Shown: piece after piece, positions 1 to 13,323 of the stretch
Layout: each line of letters opens with the position of its first letter
Numbering within the stretch: the stretch's first letter is position 1
Assembly (NCBI RefSeq): GCF_038502225.1
Contig: NW_027197017.1
Coordinates: 1-64,000, forward strand
From: Cherax quadricarinatus
Taxonomy: Eukaryota > Arthropoda > Malacostraca > Decapoda > Parastacidae
Length of the DNA: 64,000 bases
Reading direction: 5' to 3'
The notes under the pieces: generated by a model
Database searches by the model: none
Seen by the model: the letters and a program-made list of their open reading frames with translations, nothing else
What the model was told of the DNA's origin: nothing
Translations under genes and position numbers: made by a program

Positions 1-362
1 AACAGGAAGGAGAGTTAACAGGAAGGAAAGCTTCAATTCCTTGAGCGTAGGTGTCGTCAACAGCATCAATGCATTAAGGGTCATTCATGGGTTTAACTCC
101 GTTTTATCAAACACTGCATGTGTGTACCTTCGTTAAAATGTTGAACATGTGCACCGTGTGCATGTCTTCTTTAATTAACAGTATCTCTGTTAAACCAAGT
201 TCTGTTTTCTTTTTGGTCCAGTGCAGTATTTCTTTTTTTTTTTTTTTTTTTTTTACAACATGGTGTATCAATTGTTTTGTTGTTTCTTAATGTGGTAATA
301 ATTATTTTTTCCTGCTTTTGTATGTGACTTTTCCAGTTTTTTTTTTTATTTACTGTTCCATG
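1..362. other. Gene-less flank with a poly-T run
   Basis: No convincing coding sequence is seen. It has a short imperfect repeat of AACAGGAAGGA near the left edge and a T run at about 233-254. The only open frame here is short and spans the T run, so it is not credible as a gene. Confidence 0.6.
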
Positions 363-364
363 TA

Positions 365-709
365 CAGTGGAATGCCGGTGTTCGAACGTACCGGACCTCG
401 AACGAACCAGAATCCGAACAATTTTGTTCAGAAAAAAATAGCCCTAGTCTTTGAGTGTTTTTCTAGAGTCCGAACGTGCTGACTGGTTTAAAATTCAGTT
501 GTAAAAAAAAAAAAAAAAAAACTTTACAGGAAAGCCCTGTTTCAAAAGTGCTTTGAAGTGACCTCTGATACTAACCAAATTCCTTCAGCATCCTTCAATA
601 TGTGAAGCTGATAAATGAAGCCTGGGAAATATTGTTTCGGACATCGAACTTTTCGCAGTTCGAGCACAACCTAGGAAATAATTATGTTCAAACACCGGGG
701 GTTCCACTG
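365..709. mobile_element. pogo/Tigger-like non-autonomous DNA transposon (MITE)
   Basis: The two ends form terminal inverted repeats. The left end begins CAGTGGAATGCCGGTGTTCG. The right end read on the other strand begins CAGTGGAACCCCCGGTGTTT. Each end is flanked by a TA dinucleotide (363-364 and 710-711), as expected for Tc1/mariner/pogo insertion. The 345-bp interior has no transposase frame and contains an A run (503-521), so the copy is non-autonomous. Several internal GTTCGAA/TCCGAAC-like words recur near both ends. Assignment to pogo/Tigger rather than another TA-inserting group rests on the CAGTGGAAC-type terminus and is inference. Confidence 0.75.
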
Positions 710-714
710 TACTT

Positions 715-885
715 GAAAGTTGGTGTTTATGTGTCCGAGGGTTTGTATCCCAGAGTTCGTGTGCGAAGGTTCGTGTGTCCGAGACTTCATGTGTCAAAGG
801 GTTCATGTGTCCGAGGATTTTTGTGTCCGAGGATGTGTGTGTCCGAGGGGTCTATGTGTCCGAGGGTTTGTGTCCGAGTCACTGA
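715..885. repeat. Degenerate minisatellite, about 15-16 bp unit
   Basis: The word GTGTCCGAGGGTT(C/T) and close variants recur about ten times with 15-20 bp spacing. It starts just outside the right end of the 365-709 element. Frames running through it give repetitive peptides and are artefacts of the repeat. Confidence 0.7.
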
Positions 886-1018
886 CTGTTGGAGTGGCTG
901 GTTTGTGATTAAAATTCTGGCAGGGGAGCAGCATCGCAGCTGGGGTCATAGTAATAAAATTTATCGCCGACCAGCACCCATGAGGCAAACTGAATTACAC
1001 GACGTAGAACACATGGTG

Positions 1019-1330
1019 TGGACCACACCATGTGTGGTTAACACGGCATGGTCCACAAGTGGAGCGCGTCATGTGTTGTGAACACGGCATGGACCACATG
1101 TGGATCACATCATGTGTGGTTAACACGGCATGGTCCACATGTGGACCACACCATGTGTTGTGAACACGGCATGGACCACATGTGGACCACATCATGTGTG
1201 GTTAACACGGCATAGACCACATGTGGACCACACCATGTGTGGTGAACACGGCATAGACCACATGTGGACCACATCATGTGTGGTTAACACGGCATGGTCC
1301 ACATGTGGACCGTATGGTGTGGACCACAGG
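1019..1330. repeat. 41-bp minisatellite with palindromic units
   Basis: Roughly seven tandem copies of a 41-bp unit built on GGACCACACCATGTGTGG and AACACGGCATGG. Variants alternate between GGTTAACACGG and TTGTGAACACGG halves. Unit junctions form an 18-bp perfect palindrome, TGGTCCACATGTGGACCA (1131-1148), with related palindromes at the other junctions. Open frames on both strands are by-products of the period. Confidence 0.85.
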
Positions 1331-2076
1331 ATGTGGAATAAACATTCTGGATCTGATGGTGTGGAAAATAGGCTCCTCACCAACCCCGTTAGCAAAAATC
1401 GCCCACTTCTTTATTTTTCAGATATTTTTAGATATAACGACTTTCATATTTACTTACATGTCGAAAAAAAAATGCAACTAACTCACTTTATTTACATTCA
1501 GTTGGACTTGGACTATTATTATCAGTAGTAAAAAAACGAAATACATCAATATTTAATATTCAAATCCGTATGTATTAAAAAATACATTAGTTATAACCAC
1601 ATAAATTAGAAATTTGCACGCATAACACTTAATATATAATGTACTGCATGAGACGCAGGCGAGACCATATATGAATAATACATATATATGTTAACAGCAG
1701 CGCAATACAGGAATTTGCGAATGCAGAAATGTGTTAGAGAATTTCACGGGTGACAAACACACACCTGTAATGAATGCAGAGTTATGTGTAGTATTATGGA
1801 GGATAGTTCGTTTCGTCCGAAGTCACAGTTGTTTATATTTTCACTTATTTTCAGAAAGTAAAAATGACTCCCGGATGTTACAAATCCGAATAAAATGGTT
1901 CAATAGAAGAATTAATTGAGGATTCACCAAAATGGTTACAAGCATAAGCTGGAAATTTCAGCTAGCTTCAGAAGCAAGGATTAATATCATAAGGGAGTGA
2001 AAAAGTGTTGCACGCTATGTACTTGAAGGAAGTACGTCATATCTAAAAATTTACAGCCTTAAGGGGTACGTAATAT
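1331..2076. other. AT-rich stretch, no gene seen
   Basis: AT-rich sequence with short A and T runs. Frames are short and lack recognisable motifs. Nothing else could be supported. Confidence 0.5.
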
Positions 2077-2300
2077 ACATGTTCATTTTTCCACTTTAAT
2101 CTAAATTGTCCATAATTACTAACGCATTTGCTTTGTCTGTTTCGTAAGGTGTAGTCTAAGATCTTTCCTTAATTCATGTTGTAACTTAAAAAATCTTTGA
2201 GGACAACACAACAGCTCAGACTTCACCTTACGAAAGAGACAGAGCAAACGCGAGAGTAATTATGGACAAGGTAGATTATAGTGGAAAAAATGAACGTGTT
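2077..2300. mobile_element. Foldback (long inverted repeat) MITE-like element
   Basis: The left arm (2077-2160) and right arm (2215-2300) are imperfect reverse complements of each other, about 85% identical by eye. Shared words include TTCGTAAGGTG, GTCCATAATTACT and CCACT(T/A)TAATCTA. The loop is about 54 bp. No transposase is present. The right arm directly abuts the tail of the SINE at 2301. I see no clear target-site duplication, so the class of transposon is unknown. Confidence 0.6.
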
Positions 2301-2592
2301 AAGATAAGATTTCGTTCGGATTTTTAACCCCGGAGGGTTAGCCACCCAGGATAACCCAAGAAAGTCAGTGCGTTATCGAGGACTGTCTAACTTATTTCCA
2401 TTGGGGTCCTTAATCTTGTCCCCCAGGATGCGACCCACACCAGTCGACTAACACCCAGGTACCTATTTGCTGCTAGGTGAACAGGACAACAGGTGTAAGG
2501 AAACGTGTCGAAATGTTTCCACCCGCCGGGAATCGAACCCGGGCCCTCCGTGTGTGAAGCGGGAGCTTTAGCCACCAGGCCACCGGGCCTGA
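2301..2592 (-). mobile_element. tRNA-derived SINE (minus copy)
   Basis: Read on the minus strand it begins with a tRNA-like head. There is an A-box-like TGGCCTGGTGG, then a T-arm CCGGGTTCGATTCCCGG containing a B box (GGTTCGATTCC), with a perfect 5-bp T stem. A body with the word CCCCAATGGAAATAAG follows, and the tail is short TTATC repeats. The same unit occurs on the plus strand at 63431-63729. The two copies show the boundaries and make this a dispersed family rather than a tRNA gene. Transcription by Pol III and mobilisation by a partner LINE are expected for the class, not shown here. Confidence 0.85.
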
Positions 2593-3296
2593 AGAAGACA
2601 GGGTACTTACGTCCCTTTTAAGTTCTGCCTTTACACACTCTTAAGATATAAACAAAAAATTCCCCGAATCTTAGACCTAGAAAGATTAAATCTTTATAAA
2701 TTAGATCTAGAAATTTATTAGATGAGTCGAAAGAGATGTTATTAATCAAGGTGGCAAGGTCAAATTCTATTGGTAAATTCTATAAAAAAGCGTATTTATT
2801 TTGATCAACAAAAGTCTTGTCCATGAAGCAAGCCGAGTGAGGACAGGAATTAAATCAAGATCATGTTCGTGTGACAAGTTTTCACCGACCATGGTTTAGT
2901 CATGTCAAAAGAATTCATGTCTTATTTATCTTAAGAAACATAATATCTCGGTCAGATTTCGAGAAATCATATCGCGGTGACCATTTGTTATTTTTTTCTG
3001 TAACTGAAAAAACTGCATTAAGTTTTTATTTTAATTTAGATTATATTAAATAGGTTAGCTAATAATTGGTCACATAAACATACAGAAAACATAATTAAAA
3101 AAAAGTATAATATAAAGCAACCGCAACATGTCTAGAAAGGCAGTGTTAGGAAAAAGCCAGGGAACGTTCGGCGGCTGTTGTGAGGAGTACAGTCGTATGA
3201 GCCTCACTAGACCTTAAGAAATGAAGAGGTGACATGTATACCAATACGTATATTGCACTGTATATTGCTCTATGCCAGTATGTATACCAGTGTATA
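2593..3296. other. AT-rich stretch, no gene seen
   Basis: No coding signal or repeat structure that I can support. Short open frames only. Confidence 0.45.
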
Positions 3297-3430
3297 TATT
3301 TTTTTTTATTATCACACTGGCCGATTCCCACCAAGGCAGGGTGGCCCGAAAAAGAAAAACTTTCACCATTATTCACTCCATCACTGTCTTGCCAGAAGGG
3401 TGCTTTACACTACAGTTTTTAAACTGTAAT
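3297..3430 (-). mobile_element. RTE LINE 3'-terminal fragment, or SINE sharing its tail
   Basis: The minus strand carries the same roughly 130-bp 3' module that ends the two RTE copies at 20569-24255 and 38705-42303. It starts at the near-palindrome CAGTTTAAAAACTG, passes through the word GGTGGGAATCGGCCAGTGTG and ends in an AATAAA-like A/T tail. Only this module is present. It is either a strongly 5'-truncated RTE insertion or a short element that uses the RTE tail. An AT microsatellite lies immediately on its 5' side. Confidence 0.75.
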
Positions 3431-3431
3431 G

Positions 3432-3434
<3 letters not shown>

Positions 3435-3512
<78 letters not shown>

Positions 3513-3545
3513 TATATTTTTTTATTTATTTATTTATTTATTTAT
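3435..3545. repeat. (AT)n microsatellite followed by (TTTA)n
   Basis: An uninterrupted AT dinucleotide run to about 3507, then TTTA tetranucleotide repeats to about 3545. Confidence 0.95.
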
Positions 3546-4225
3546 ACCCCATATACCACTGTGATTGTAACCATGTATACCGCCACCTTTACCTAGCATA
3601 TCACTATGTATATTGCATTATATAGCACAATATACACTCATACACATTTCCTTTCATCACATTCACCCAAATCCCTCAGCAAACCTCTACATCCCAAACA
3701 ATATAACGCCAAGTCTGCCAAAACAGATCAGAGGAGAGAGCTTGACAGGTCAGGCTGTGGTTACACCCACCGTGTTCACCTCCACTATCAGGGCCAACAC
3801 GTCGTTTACAATTTGCTCTTGGTCGTCTTCCCAACACCTAAGATTTGCTGCTGCGAGTTTCCAGGTAGAGGAAATCAGCGTCTGTGAGATTACCTATTTC
3901 AGCGACAGATAGAAAGGTACTATGACCCATGTCATCAGGATTTAGTACAGTAACGCAGTTTTAAAAGTGTTCACAAGTAGCAAACTATTGCTGCTTGGAA
4001 TCTGTAAAATATTTACTATTATATGAAATACAATGTGACACATAATTATGACTTTCATAGGTATGCCCCTAGTTATACAATGGATTTAGGGCCAAAAGTA
4101 ATGTTTCAATAAGTGGAACAATATATCAAACATATTGCCTAATGTTTTACTTCGTGGGTCAGATTCTTACACGTACAATAACGTATTTTCTTCGTAATTT
4201 AGGAGAATGTAGTGTATCTAGTCTA
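3546..4225. other. No gene seen
   Basis: Mixed-composition sequence with two overlapping open frames under 100 codons (3606-3912) that show no recognised motif. I do not call a gene. Confidence 0.45.
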
Positions 4226-4416
4226 GGGATGTGCAGGAGATTGGGTATCGGTATCGGCCATTTTTACGGTTTCGGAATCGGTGAAAAAGCGACCAATACC
4301 AACCGATACTTTCTAAAATAGTAAAATTACAAGTGATTAAAAAATCAACATTAACACTCTGCCTCACGATTGTGACGATTACTTACACGCACACGCACAC
4401 ACACACACACACATAG

Positions 4417-4690
4417 ACTGGACACAGCAACACGGGGACACAGTTGGAAGCTGAAGACACAGATGAATCACAGGCTTGTTAGGAAGTATTCATTCAGCCA
4501 CAGAGTAGTCAGGAAGTGGAATAGTTTAGGAAGCGATGTAGTGGAGGCAGGATCCATACATAGCTTTAAGCAGAGGTACGATAAAGCTCATGGTTCACGG
4601 AGAGTGACCTAGTGGCGACCAGTAAAGAGGCGGGGCCAGGAGCTTGGACTCGACCCCTACAACCTCAACTAGGTGAGTACTAGGTGAGTA
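4417..4690 (+). mobile_element. CR1-A LINE, 3'-terminal fragment
   Basis: Codes in part for the last residues of the CR1-A ORF2 (compare 37140-37332) and continues into the characteristic 3' UTR GAGGCGGGGCCAGGAGCT and terminal repeats of TAGGTGAGTAC. The 5' junction is in an AC repeat (4386-4413) and the 3' end runs into CA-rich sequence. Several substitutions and small changes leave no useful frame. Confidence 0.85.
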
Positions 4691-4750
4691 CACATACACA
4701 CACATACACACACACTCACACACACATATGTGTATGTGTGTATGTGTATG

Positions 4751-5399
<649 letters not shown>

Positions 5400-5402
5400 C
5401 AG

Positions 5403-6718
5403 ATTATCAGAAGAGTGGTGGAACACCTAGAAAGGAACGATCTCATCAACAGCAGCCAACATGGTTTCAGGGACGGGAAATCCTGTGTCACAAACCTACT
5501 GGAGTTCTATGACATGGTGACAGCAGTAAGACAAGAGAGAGAGGGGTGGGTGGATTGCATATTCTTGGACTGCAAGAAGGCGTTTGACACAGTTCCACAC
5601 AAGAGATTGGTGCAAAAACTGGAGGACCAAGCAGGGATAACAGGGAAGGCACTACAATGGATCAGGGAATACTTGTCAGGAAGACAGCAGCGAGTCATGG
5701 TACGTGGCGAGGTGTCAGAGTGGGCACCTGTGACCAGCGGGGTCCCACAGGGGTCAGTCCTAGGACCAGTGCTGTTTCTGGTATTTGTGAACGACATGAC
5801 GGAAGGAATAGACTCTGAGGTGTCCCTGTTTGCAGATGACGTGAAGTTGATGAGAAGAATTCACTCGATCGAAGACCAGGCAGAACTACAAAGGGATCTG
5901 GACAGGCTGCAGACCTGGTCCAGCAATTGGCTCCTGGAGTTCAATCCCACCAAGTGCAAAGTCATGAAGATTGGGGAAGGGCAAAGAAGACCGCAGACGG
6001 AGTACAGTCTAGGGGGCCAGAGACTACAAACCTCACTCAAGGAAAAAGATCTTGGGGTGAGTATAACACCAGGCACATCTCCTGAAGCGCACATCAACCA
6101 AATAACTGCTGCAGCATATGGGCGCCTAGCAAACCTCAGAACAGCATTCCGACATCTTAATAAGGAATCATTCAGGACCCTGTACACCGTGTACGTTAGG
6201 CCCATATTGGAGTATGCGGCACCAGTTTGGAACCCACACCTAGCCAAGCACGTAAAGAAACTAGAGAAAGTGCAAAGGTTTGCAACAAGACTAGTCCCAG
6301 AGCTAAGAGGTATGTCCTACGAGGAGAGGTTAAGGGAAATCAACCTGACGACACTGGAGGACAGGAGAGATAGGGGGGACATGATAACGACATACAAAAT
6401 ACTGAGAGGAATTGACAAGGTGGACAAAGACAGGATGTTCCAGAGATTGGACACAGTAACAAGGGGACACAGTTGGAAGTTGAAGACACAGATGAATCAC
6501 AGGGATGTTAGGAAGTATTTCTTCAGCCACAGAGTAGTCAGTAAGTGGAATAGTTTGGGAAGCGATGTAGTGGAGGCAGGATCCATACATAGCTTTAAGC
6601 AGAGGTATGATAAAGCTCACGGCTCAGGGAGAGTGACCTAGTAGCGATCAGTGAAGAGGCGGGGCCAGGAGCTCGGACTCGACCCCTGCAACCTCAACTA
6701 GGTGAGTACAACTAGGTG

Positions 6719-6721
<3 letters not shown>
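5403..6721 (+). mobile_element. CR1-A LINE, 5'-truncated; RT core and C-terminus (dead copy)
   Basis: An open frame to the stop at 6641 covers the ORF2 RT from motif 2 onward. It keeps LDCKKAFDTVPH (motif A), SGVPQGSVLGPVLF (motif B) and FADDVKL (motif C). The C-terminal domain follows, then the GAGGCGGGGCCAGG 3' UTR and two AACTAGGTGAGTAC repeats. Endonuclease and N-terminal RT are missing because the 5' junction lies in an AC repeat. Nucleotide identity to the copies at 27862 and 33161 is close to 99.5% by eye, so the insertion is young. The initiating codon in the AC tract is an artefact and the copy cannot encode an active protein. Confidence 0.92.

Positions 6722-6765
<44 letters not shown>
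6722..6765. repeat. (AC)n microsatellite
   Basis: Pure AC run starting at the GTAC of the preceding CR1-A terminal repeat. Confidence 0.97.
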
Positions 6766-6767
<2 letters not shown>

Positions 6768-7032
6768 ACGTACCATGAGTGGCCCAACTGCCCCAGCCTG
6801 ACGTACCATGAGTGGCCCAACTGCCCCAGCCTGGCGTACCATGAGTGGCCCAACTGCCCCAGCCTGGCGTACCATGAGTGGCCCAACTGCCCCAGCCTGG
6901 CGTACCATAAGTGGCCCAACTGCCCCAGCCTGGCGTACCATGAGTGGCCCAACTGCCCCAGCCTGACGTACCATGAGTAGCCCTACTGCTCCAGCCTGGC
7001 CAGTAACAGTCAGTCTCGGCGTACCATGAGTG
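6766..7032. repeat. 33-bp minisatellite
   Basis: Seven tandem copies (6766-6996) of a 33-bp unit containing CGTACCATGAGTGGCCCAAC and TGCCCCAGCC, with a degenerate extra copy ending near 7032. Because 33 is a multiple of three, all frames give periodic peptides; these are not genes. The array begins directly at the end of an AC run. Confidence 0.93.
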
Positions 7033-7196
7033 CACACTAGACGTGTACATCCAGGCTTAGCAGTATTTCTCATCAAACCCGTGGCAGAGCAGAAGGACGT
7101 ATTAATTAATTTCACCGCTAAACAACGGAACCCGCAACATCGGCCGAAAATTTTAGAATCGGTTTGGCAAAAATTTTGGTATCGTCCCATTCCTAG

Positions 7197-8492
<1,296 letters not shown>

Positions 8493-8718
8493 GTTCAGGT
8501 CAGACACATGGTTAAGCAAATCTTTGATCCCTAGGTGTGGGTTAGCTCCAATTATTGTACACAAGATCACTATTTACAGCATCATGTCAATAATGTCTTG
8601 ATCTAACCTCATTACCTACTTACAACATCAAATTGCTGCAAGCTAAGGTGAGCTGTTACACGACATCTAGCTCATTTGATTGGCAAGCAGCTGTTTTCAT
8701 TTGAAAACATTTTTATTC

Positions 8719-9024
8719 TTATGAGACATACAAGTAGGGAACAGGATGAAGATGGAGCCATCTGTGGGCCAGCATTTTCATTTGATCAACTGATTTTATC
8801 TCGTTGACATCATTATGCTGTACGAATGTGTTCCATACTCGAGTCATCCTGGGTATATATGATCTCAGATGAAGTGAAGCTCTGGAGAAGGGTACAGCCA
8901 GAGTGAAGTTGCTCCTTTCTGCCCGTCTTGTGGCATAAAAGCTTGTTTCACGCTGTCCTCGAAGTGGATCCAAGTGTGGTACTTTGACAATATTGGCCTT
9001 GTACATAACAGTAAGGCCACCCAC
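8719..9024 (-). pseudogene. C-terminal fragment of another LINE ORF2
   Basis: A 101-codon minus-strand frame contains RSYIPRMTRVWNTF, the pattern found at the extreme C-terminus of Jockey/CR1-type ORF2 proteins, where a variant of SF(I/V)PRxxRLWNxLP precedes the stop. No RT motif is present. The 5' side (minus strand) borders a GA/CT microsatellite. It belongs to none of the four LINE families described elsewhere in the window. Confidence 0.55.
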
Positions 9025-9056
9025 ATCCCTCCTGTGTTGAAGGCTCTGCTGAAATG

Positions 9057-9060
<4 letters not shown>

Positions 9061-9147
<87 letters not shown>
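9061..9147. repeat. (CT)n microsatellite
   Basis: Pure CT run. Serine/leucine or arginine/glutamate frames through it are artefacts. Confidence 0.97.
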
Positions 9148-9148
<1 letters not shown>

Positions 9149-9174
9149 TACTAAGCATTCTGGAGATTTACCTG

Positions 9175-9748
9175 CGTTCCAAGTCTCTGCACTCCCATTA
9201 TGGAACCATAACAGGTTCCCAAGTCTCTGCACTCCCATCATGGAACCATAACAGGTTCCAAGTCTCTGCACTCCCATCGTGGAACCATGACAGGTTCCAA
9301 GTCTCTGCACTCCCATCATGGAACCATAACACGTTCCCAAGTCATGGAACTCTGCACTCCCATCATGGAACACGTTCCCAAGTCTCTGCACTCTCATCAT
9401 GGAACCATAACAGGTTCCCAAGTCTCTGCACTCTCATCATGGAACCATAACAGGTTCCCAAGTCTCTGCACTCTCATCATGGAACCATAACAGGTTCCCA
9501 AGTCTCTGCACTCCCATCATGGAACCATAACAGGTTCCCAATGATCATGGAACCATAACGTTCCCAAGTCTCTGCACTCTCATCATGGAACCATAACAGG
9601 TTCCCAAGTCTCTGCACTCTCATCATGGAACCAATATACACAAGTCTCTGCACTCCCATCATGGAACCATAACAGTCCCAAGTCTCTGCACTCCCATCAA
9701 ACCATAACATTCCCAATTCTGCACTTCATCATGGAACCATAACTGTTC
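9175..9748. repeat. 40-bp minisatellite
   Basis: About 14 copies, some shortened, of a 40-bp unit with AAGTCTCTGCACTCCCATCA and TGGAACCATAACAGGTTCC. Copies in the right half are progressively deleted. Frames on both strands are by-products. Confidence 0.92.
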
Positions 9749-9837
9749 CATGAAGCAAGAGCTTCATTCCTATTCTTTTTTAACCAATATAACAATTTGT
9801 CTAATTAGTAGTTAAAAGCTAAATTATTCTTACTTTA

Positions 9838-9913
9838 GAAACTGTATTATAATAATAATAATAATAAGAATAATAATCATAATAATAATAATATAATTAT
9901 TATTATTATTATG

Positions 9914-10004
<91 letters not shown>

Positions 10005-10018
10005 ATTATTTTGATAAT
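9838..10018. repeat. AAT/ATT inverted microsatellite
   Basis: An AAT run passes into an ATT run, so the two halves can pair as a long AT hairpin. Interruptions such as GAT and CAT occur. Confidence 0.93.
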
Positions 10019-10299
10019 ACTACAAACTAATTCCATTTTATTCTCCAATATTTTTTACGGTGAACTTAGGTTTTATTGGCCATTTAAGATTCTCAGGATT
10101 TGCATATATGAATGGAAAATTTTCAGTGACGTATTTGAGGAGGCCAAAGTGAATGCATTATCATGAAGGCTATTCTAAAAAATTATATTTATGAAAAAAA
10201 TTTACCATTTTAAATGTTCTGAGTTCTCATCACTTAAGCCATTGTCGTTTCTTAGGAAATATTAACTTCTTTTATGAACGTTATGCACGAACCTTGCAA

Positions 10300-10380
10300 A
10301 GACATCTGACTCACGGTACGGGTGGGGATTGAACTCGCGGCAAGTGAGTCGTGAAATTCCAGGCCAGCACGTAAGAAGAA
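10300..10380 (-). other. Weak tRNA-like (SINE head?) segment
   Basis: On the minus strand a TGCTGGCCTGGAA word is followed about 35 bp later by GAGTTCAATCCCC, which resembles an A box and a T arm/B box. The cloverleaf is poor and no body or tail was recognised. It is probably a decayed tRNA-derived SINE head. Confidence 0.35.
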
Positions 10381-12850
10381 ATTTCTCATTTAATATATCG
10401 CAAATGATATACAATGATGAATCTAAGCAATAATCTACTGGCAGGGTTGCATCTGCTCTTGTTGCCACCTCCCTAGATAAGAAATATTGCAACCATGTTT
10501 AGTTACAAGTAAGAATTAACAGCTGGGCGTCTACACTGCAAACCAAATTGTTTGCCATTTTAATGGCACTTAAGTTAACTATAAGTTAACTTATAACACT
10601 GAGCACCCTCATGGGGTATGCGCTTGCTTTTGATAATGACAATAATAATAACAATAATAATAATAATAATAATAACATTGAGCTTGGCTCTTTGATCATT
10701 ACTCATTCTATGTCATCATTAATTATACTTGACTCACATAATGACCAACATGTTCATGTGCTCTTAGATAAAGCCAGGTATTCTAAAAAATGAAAGAGAA
10801 AAAGGAATTAATGTACATTTTTTACGGATTCCATCACGCGTTGAATTACTCCTTCATGATAAAGTGAACAAGCTTGTTAAAAAAGTACCCTGAAGGAAAA
10901 TGTAGAAAATAACTTTGATATATCTGAGTCAAACATTACGAATAATATTAAAATAGTAGTTAATAATAAAAAGTGAATGTCATATGAATGCAACTAGAAA
11001 TAAGAGTCTATATATCAGTCATTATGACAACATGAACGTAAATAAACATGTCTATAGAGAAATTTCTAATGTAAACAAACTGACTGACTAATGTTGTAGT
11101 AGTCAGGCAGTTTGGCATATACATAGAAGTTGATCAAACTAAATGAAAATTATGAGGCCAGCTCTATGGCCACTTTCGTGAACACTATATGCTCTATTGT
11201 CCACCTATTGAGGTATAAAGAGATAGTATAATAACCCTTGTGATATGTCAAGGTATCTTATTAATGAAAAATAAGACATTAGAGATATTAAGCAATTATT
11301 CTAAATTTGCTTGCAACAGATAAGAAAATTGCAGTAATCCAGAGATACTCCTATTAACCCTTTCTGGGGACTGGTTCCTAGGCGTGACGTTCACTGAGTA
11401 TGTTCTATTATTCGACGTTCATCATACACCCACTGGCATGCCCTCTCGATCAGCGAACTGACAATTCAGAATATAGCAGTTATGGGGCTCCAATGCTTTA
11501 TTAAATGTCCAGTTCAACCAACCAATAAAGTGAGAGCTGACTCCTCAGCCGAGGTGATGTTGCCCTTGTCTGACTGGCTGTGAGTCAGACTCGCTGACGC
11601 TGGTCCAGTCCACCCCTCCTTTCATGAGTGGCTCTTTGCTCTGTCTTATCATTAATACGACTAATTTAACTTTGTAATTATTGCACATAGTGGTGAAGAA
11701 ATATACAAGTAAAGAAAACACTGTCTCTTCTGTTTTTGTTTTTTCCCTTTTATTCCTAGGCTGCTCGCTTGATTGTTGACTTTGCTTACAGCCAGGTGCA
11801 ACAGGCCTTGAAATTGTCACTTGTATTTGTAGGCCTATTATGCATCTGTTATCCCTTTTAGGGCCTAGTTCCTAGGCATTTTGTGTATCCAGAGGCTCTT
11901 GCGCTGTCGTCCACAACCTGGATATGAGGATCTACAATAACCTAGTTGTTCCGATGGCAACATATCAATCTTACTCATGAACTTCACGAGACTACAAACA
12001 CATAGACATCTGAAAGTGCCTGTGCGTACTTAGTTGTGTTTCTGGCGGTCGTCTCTTAGCTCCTGTCCCCATCACTTAATTTACAAATGTTTAGAGTTTT
12101 CTTCCGTAACTTTCATCATCCATATCATTCCATTTTATTACTGTTGCAAGTACTTATTTCCTGAGGTTTCTTTTGTACATCTTCATTCTTACATTTATAT
12201 GGAATTTCTTATTTGTGTTTTTTAAATAGTTTAAGGATGAGACACGTCGTTATTATCTCTTTCTTGGTCTTTCTCTTACGGTCGTAAGGATCAGCTGTGT
12301 CAGATAAGCATCATAAACATGATATACAATTCCTACAAGTTTCTTTGATGAAGATACCTAAGTGTTGTATAGGTGACTTTCTTATATCAACTTGTCGATT
12401 CTGTATACCATATTAACAGTTGCTTTAATTTATTCTCGTCATTCAGTTTCTTCACCTCTGAAACTAATATAGTTCAAACGTTTAATTAGATATGGGGTGT
12501 ATACTCTTATAAGACAGCCAGAAGTAGTATAGTGTGTCATAAAGCATTCATTAACTCCTTTAAATATAGCTCTTATGATTTGCTTGAATCACCAATGTAT
12601 CTTGTAACTGATCACTATTAGCACTACTCCCTCCATTTTCTCGTTTTTTTTTTTTTTTATTGCTTGAAATCTTACTGGGAAAAATGCATTAATTAAGTTC
12701 ATAAAAAACTGATTTCGGTAAAAGCTAGGATTCTTTTTTTTTCTGTGCTGTTCTGACCATCAGTTTTCTGCACGACCATTACTGGTGTTCCCTTTCAGTT
12801 AGTGAAATTGAGCTTGTCTTTCCACCTTTTGTGGTGAATGGGCTGGAGAT
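10381..12850. other. AT-rich stretch, no gene seen; short (AAT)n
   Basis: A short AAT/AAC run sits at about 10630-10676. Two places (near 11355 and 11865) share CT(G/A)GTTCCTAGGC, hinting at an old dispersed repeat. A minus-strand 91-codon frame at 11545-11820 has no recognisable feature. Nothing else is supported. Confidence 0.45.
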
Positions 12851-13069
12851 TTACAAGAAGTAATATATATTGTAGGAGTGAGAAAAGGCCTTAGGGGAGG
12901 AAGAGAAGAGAGAGGGACAGGAATAAGTTTTAAGGGATTGATAAGGGTGAGTAGGGTTAGATAGTTGACCGGAAGCTGAAGAGGCAGTTGTCAGTGTTAG
13001 GGTAGACGGGAATGAGTAGAAGTGGCAGGAGCAGGAAAAGGGCAGTGGATAATAGTGGGAAAGGGTGAA

Positions 13070-13114
<45 letters not shown>

Positions 13115-13323
13115 GTGATAAATGAGAGGAGGGGGAAAGAATAACACGAGTCGAGGTGAAGCAAGTGAAGGTGAGGGGTGGGAATGCAAAGGGGTAGAGA
13201 GACTGGAAGGACCACGTGATATTTTGAGGAATAGCAGGTAGAAAGGGTTTAGGAAGATATAATGAGGTATAGGTGGGGGGGGGCGGTTTATGATGTGCAT
13301 GTTCAGCCTCTTTGAATATGATG
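12851..13323. repeat. Purine-rich low-complexity tract with (GA)n
   Basis: The plus strand is purine-rich, with a GA run at about 13075-13111. The overlapping Ser/Pro/Leu-rich minus-strand frames (up to 164 codons) reflect composition and show no domain. Confidence 0.7.

Noticed and set aside
2301..2592. Functional tRNA gene
   Set aside because: A and B boxes are good, but the same unit with a long body and tail recurs at 63431, so it is a SINE.
3606..3912. Two overlapping open frames of 93-99 codons
   Set aside because: No recognisable composition, motif or conserved copy; compatible with chance.
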